In this document: positions 62,029-64,000 of the stretch, piece by piece
Layout of the letters: each line of letters opens with the position of its first letter
Position numbering within the stretch: the stretch's first letter is position 1
DNA from: Wagnerdoeblera intermedia
GTDB lineage: Bacteria > Pseudomonadota > Alphaproteobacteria > Rhodobacterales > Rhodobacteraceae
Reading direction: 5' to 3' (one strand)
Assembly: GCF_042647465.1 (NCBI RefSeq)
Contig: NZ_JBHRVN010000001.1
Length of the DNA: 64,000 bases
Program-made: the position numbers and the translations under genes
Notes under the pieces: generated by a model
What the model was told of the DNA's origin: nothing
What the model saw: only the letters and a program-made list of their open reading frames with translations
The model's database searches: none

Positions 62029-62460
62029 ATGGAGACCAGCTTGGCACGAGACCTGATGTCGGACGAGGAGTGGGCGTTCTTTGAACGGTTTATCCTGGCG
62101 GTCCGTGCGCCGAACGGGCGCAAACCGACCAACCACCGCCTTGTTCTTGATGGGATTTTCTGGATCGCTCGCACCGGTGCCCCATGGCGGGACCTGCCTG
62201 AGGAGTTTGGCAAATGGTCGAGCGTCTACCGGCAGTTCCGACGCTGGACGCTGGCAGGTCTCTGGGAGGACATCATGGACGCCCTGAACCAAAGCGGGGC
62301 AGCGCCGGATGCCCTCCAAATGGTCGACAGCACCGTGGTTCGCGCCCATCATCAGGCAGCGGGCGCAAAAGGGGGACTCCGCGACAGGGTTTTGGCCGCT
62401 CAAGAGGTGGCTTCACGACCAAGATCCACCTCCGCGTCAATGCAGCAGGCCTGCCCATGA
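62029..62460 (+). CDS. IS5-family transposase, first ORF (copy 2)
   Basis: A 143-residue N-terminal half (ERFILAVRAPNGRKPTNHR, WIARTGAPWRDLPEEFGKW, ALQMVDSTVVRAHHQAAGAK with the first aspartate). The frame shifts to the second half in the same place as in copy 1. Confidence 0.88.
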   Translation: METSLARDLMSDEEWAFFERFILAVRAPNGRKPTNHRLVLDGIFWIARTGAPWRDLPEEFGKWSSVYRQFRRWTLAGLWEDIMDALNQSGAAPDALQMVDSTVVRAHHQAAGAKGGLRDRVLAAQEVASRPRSTSASMQQACP

Positions 62461-62816
62461 GGACCGAGATCACGCCGGGCCAGACATCCGACTACCTGGG
62501 GTTTGATCTGGTCATGGTCGACAACCTGCCTGAGCCGAGCGTCCTGTTGGCCGACAGAGGCTATGACGCTGACAGCATTCGGGAAAAGATGGAGGTGCGT
62601 GACGTGCTCACCCAAATTCCCATGCGCAAATCACGTAAGATGCGCGTCGGCGTGGATCATTCGCTGTATTCGTTGCGCAACCTCGTCGAGCGGTGCTTCA
62701 ACAAGCTCAAGAACGCACGAAGGGTCGCAACCCGCTACGACAAGACCGCCCAGAGCTTCCTCGGCTTCATCGACATCACCTCGATCCGTCTATGGATACG
62801 CCATTTGTCAACATGA
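62457..62816 (+). CDS. IS5-family transposase, second ORF (copy 2)
   Basis: A 119-residue C-terminal half starting MRTEITPGQTSDYLGFDLVM, with SVLLADRGYDADSIREKME and SLRNLVERCFNKLKNARRVA. The frame is open further upstream to 62214 (RGTPRQGFGRSRGGFTTKIH), which supports frameshift fusion rather than independent translation. Confidence 0.85.
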   Translation: MRTEITPGQTSDYLGFDLVMVDNLPEPSVLLADRGYDADSIREKMEVRDVLTQIPMRKSRKMRVGVDHSLYSLRNLVERCFNKLKNARRVATRYDKTAQSFLGFIDITSIRLWIRHLST

Positions 62817-62822
62817 CCTAGA

Positions 62823-62978
62823 AAAGCAAGGAATCGAGAAGGGGAAAAGCGCCTAACGCTGGCTCTTGACGGCGAAACCTATCGCCGCCTGCGAATGTAT
62901 GCTGCTGAAACCGATCAAACCCACCAGACCATTCTGAAGACCGCGCTTGCGGAATACCTTAAACACGCAGTTACTTAA
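62823..62978 (+). pseudogene. Ribbon-helix-helix (ParG/CopG-like) protein fragment cut by the IS
   Basis: From the right edge of IS copy 2 the frame reads KRLTLALDGETYRRLRMYAA then ETDQTHQTILKTALAEYLKH and stops at 62978, a complete ribbon-helix-helix domain without its N-terminus. Plasmid partition and antitoxin proteins have this form. The 5' part is not visible on the left side of the element. Confidence 0.6.
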
Positions 62979-62989
62979 ACGCGTATTTC

Positions 62990-63583
62990 CTAATTTGTTT
63001 GTGGTCTCGTAAGTTGATAGAGCAGTTCTCCATCTGGGGTGAGCCAAGGCGTTGATCCTCGCGCTTCATTCAATCTGCGCACTGCATTTCCTGTCTGGTT
63101 GCCATATGCGCCATCAACTGTGATTTCTGCTCCAAACAGATTGAGAGCTTCTTGAAAGGCTGTTGTCGCCTCAGCAAAAAATTCCACGCGCCGGCCAGAT
63201 GGATCTGTTAGATTCAGGATTTCTGGAGATCCTTTTACCCAAAAGGGCTCTAGCCGTGATAGGGCAGTTCGCAAAGCGACCTCAAATGTCACCCGTTCAT
63301 CTTCCAAACACAGCAAGCCTGTCATAACGACAAGTTCCCTCGTGTCGATAATCGGAAAAGCATCAATAAGGGAACGCTCTCTTGAAAAGGCAGTCGTGTA
63401 AGCGGCAGCCCATTGTAGAAAGGCTGTTTTGTCTATGGGGTTGTTTTCTTGGCGCATAGCCCCAAGAAATTGGCCACAGTTGATGCCGCCTGCATTCCTG
63501 ATGTTGATGATTGTTTGGCTCTGTTGTGCCATCGCAGGCGTTAGACCGAACGGCGAAAACAGAAGACTTATATAAAAGGTCAT
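62990..63583 (-). CDS. Exported protein with a peptidoglycan-binding-like C-terminus
   Basis: A 197-residue protein with a signal peptide (MTFYISLLFSPFGLTPAMAQ). The middle is helical (NPIDKTAFLQWAAAYTTAFS, MTGLLCLEDERVTFEVAL). The end reads AFQEALNLFGAEITVDGAYG then NQTGNAVRRLNEARG, the shape of a PG_binding_1 repeat. A perfect hairpin touches the start codon. The gene is just downstream of the autotransporter anchor on the same strand, so it may help cell-wall passage or anchoring of the adhesin. The role is inference. Confidence 0.7.
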   Translation of the reverse strand: MTFYISLLFSPFGLTPAMAQQSQTIINIRNAGGINCGQFLGAMRQENNPIDKTAFLQWAAAYTTAFSRERSLIDAFPIIDTRELVVMTGLLCLEDERVTFEVALRTALSRLEPFWVKGSPEILNLTDPSGRRVEFFAEATTAFQEALNLFGAEITVDGAYGNQTGNAVRRLNEARGSTPWLTPDGELLYQLTRPQTN

Positions 63584-63606
63584 GCTCAAGAGCATTGCTC
63601 TTGAGC
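63584..63606 (-). promoter_or_regulatory. Perfect hairpin abutting the start codon of the exported protein
   Basis: GCTCAAGAGC and GCTCTTGAGC form a 10-bp stem with a 3-nt loop; the base after it is the A of the ATG at 63583. A second in-frame ATG (63595) lies in the loop. The ribosome site would be buried if the stem forms. Confidence 0.6.
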
Positions 63607-63614
63607 GATGATAT

Positions 63615-63668
63615 AGTCTCTCCTTGATGTGTTTTAACACCAAGGAGAGACTTATTTTTATTATTTTA
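63615..63668 (+). terminator. Hairpin with T-rich tail between the two right-end genes
   Basis: A 12-bp stem (AGTCTCTCCTTG with CAAGGAGAGACT) is followed on the plus strand by TTATTTTTATTATTTT. The genes on both sides run on the minus strand, so the stem may act as a processing or attenuation structure after the autotransporter gene, or as a block to plus-strand transcription. Confidence 0.5.
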
Positions 63669-64000
63669 CCAGGACCAGCCAAGGCCAACTGCGCCGCCTG
63701 TGCCACCAACAGAGCTGTGTTGCAGAGCTCCTCTGACCGTCATGGAATCTGTCACACGAACGGCACCACCCATCGCAAGGGCGCTTTGGCTATTATAGTG
63801 TCCGAACGCAATCCCGAAGGAGGAGCTTTCACCTGCAGAAATGGTGGGAAGTTGTGTCATAGCCATTGTCCCGGCAATCCCGGCACTCAGGCGCCGATCC
63901 ATTTGCTCAAGTTGACGCACATTGACGGCATCGAATGGCGCTACACCATCGGCGACACCAGAAAGTCGCACCGGAGCACCTCCGGCACCCGAGAAATTGA
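63666..64000 (-). CDS. Trimeric autotransporter adhesin, C-terminal YadA-like anchor (partial)
   Basis: The frame enters from the right edge and ends at 63666. The visible about 111 residues hold the neck (GVADGVAPFDAVNVRQLEQM) and a four-stranded YadA anchor (AGIAGTMAMTQLPTISAGES, SSFGIAFGHYNSQSALAMGG, MTVRGALQHSSVGGTGGAVG) ending in an aromatic residue (GLGWSW), as outer-membrane barrels do. Three copies form the barrel that exports the surface stalk. The head and stalk lie outside the window. Confidence 0.9.
   Translation of the reverse strand, partial: NFSGAGGAPVRLSGVADGVAPFDAVNVRQLEQMDRRLSAGIAGTMAMTQLPTISAGESSSFGIAFGHYNSQSALAMGGAVRVTDSMTVRGALQHSSVGGTGGAVGLGWSW

Larger units (their letters stand above)
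61968..62818. mobile_element. IS5-family (IS427-like) element, copy 2
   Basis: An 851-bp element with inverted ends opening GGTCATGTTGACAAA and TA on both sides (61966-61967, 62819-62820). It is the same size and orientation as copy 1 but differs at many positions, so it is a related isoform rather than a fresh duplicate. The transposase again spans two frames. Confidence 0.9.

Noticed and set aside
63615..63668. Terminator of a plus-strand gene
   Set aside because: The T-rich tail is on the plus strand, but no plus-strand gene lies upstream, so it is described only as a hairpin with uncertain role.

Overview
The window looks like part of a repABC-type plasmid or chromid from an alphaproteobacterium of the order Rhodobacterales (Paracoccus-like). 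The evidence is the high GC content, a complete repA-repB-ctRNA-repC module at 22.1-25.7 kb, TRAP and ABC uptake operons, and gene families typical of that order (SapC, LEPR-XLL). The genus is inferred from gene content, not from a marker gene. No rRNA, tRNA or CRISPR array was seen.

Region by region. (1) 0-8 kb is a tightly coupled operon with 4-13 bp gene overlaps: an Fe(III)/phosphonate-type ABC importer (binding protein, fused double permease, ATPase), a metallo-beta-lactamase-fold hydrolase, a histidine phosphatase and a small HAD phosphatase. A class III phosphodiesterase and a DeoR-type regulator lie beside it, so uptake and dephosphorylation of a phosphate ester is a reasonable guess. 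(2) 8-18 kb holds enoyl-CoA hydratase, MBL hydrolase, CaiB/BaiF CoA-transferase, a TRAP transporter and a flavin reductase. It also holds a LysR regulator cut near its 3' end by an IS4 element with a 9-bp target duplication. Two copies of the same 19-bp inverted repeat, one beside the LysR gene and one between the TRAP operon and the flavin reductase, suggest a regulon that has lost its regulator. (3) 18-27 kb is the replicon core: a GAF/PucR-type regulator, hipBA with three operators at exact 27-bp spacing, repABC, and a HEPN-like plus LOTUS-domain protein behind repC.

(4) 27-36 kb is a decayed type I secretion/adhesin locus (TolC frameshifted, SapC intact, LEPR-XLL protein frameshifted) fused to a dihydrolipoyl dehydrogenase gene that lacks its N-terminus. 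An Lrp regulator, an IS256 element, an RbsA-type ATPase fragment and rraB follow. (5) 36-41.3 kb is a nest of insertion sequences: a truncated IS110 gene, then an IS5-family element with an identical 1,531-bp IS110/IS1111-like copy at each end in opposite orientation. (6) 41.4-47.5 kb carries a PQQ glucose dehydrogenase divergent from an arsenic operon (arsR-arsC-acr3-arsH); arsH has lost its middle to an IS3 element. (7) 47.7-51.4 kb has a truncated peptide-binding protein and an Lrp-dpaL-M20 amidohydrolase group. (8) 51.4-56.3 kb is a Tn3-family transposon with resolvase, a pRiA4b-ORF3-like passenger and a hypothetical passenger. (9) 56.3-64 kb is a patchwork between and beyond two related IS5-family (IS427-like) copies: an mgtE fragment, a tandem universal stress protein, an IS110 remnant, brnTA, a broken RHH protein, a peptidoglycan-binding-like exported protein and the membrane anchor of a trimeric autotransporter running off the end.

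Overall, the left 26 kb is a coherent metabolic plasmid backbone. The right 38 kb has been assembled and eroded by at least eight kinds of mobile element. Several elements lack target duplications, and at least five genes are interrupted or chimeric at junctions with mobile DNA or deletions.
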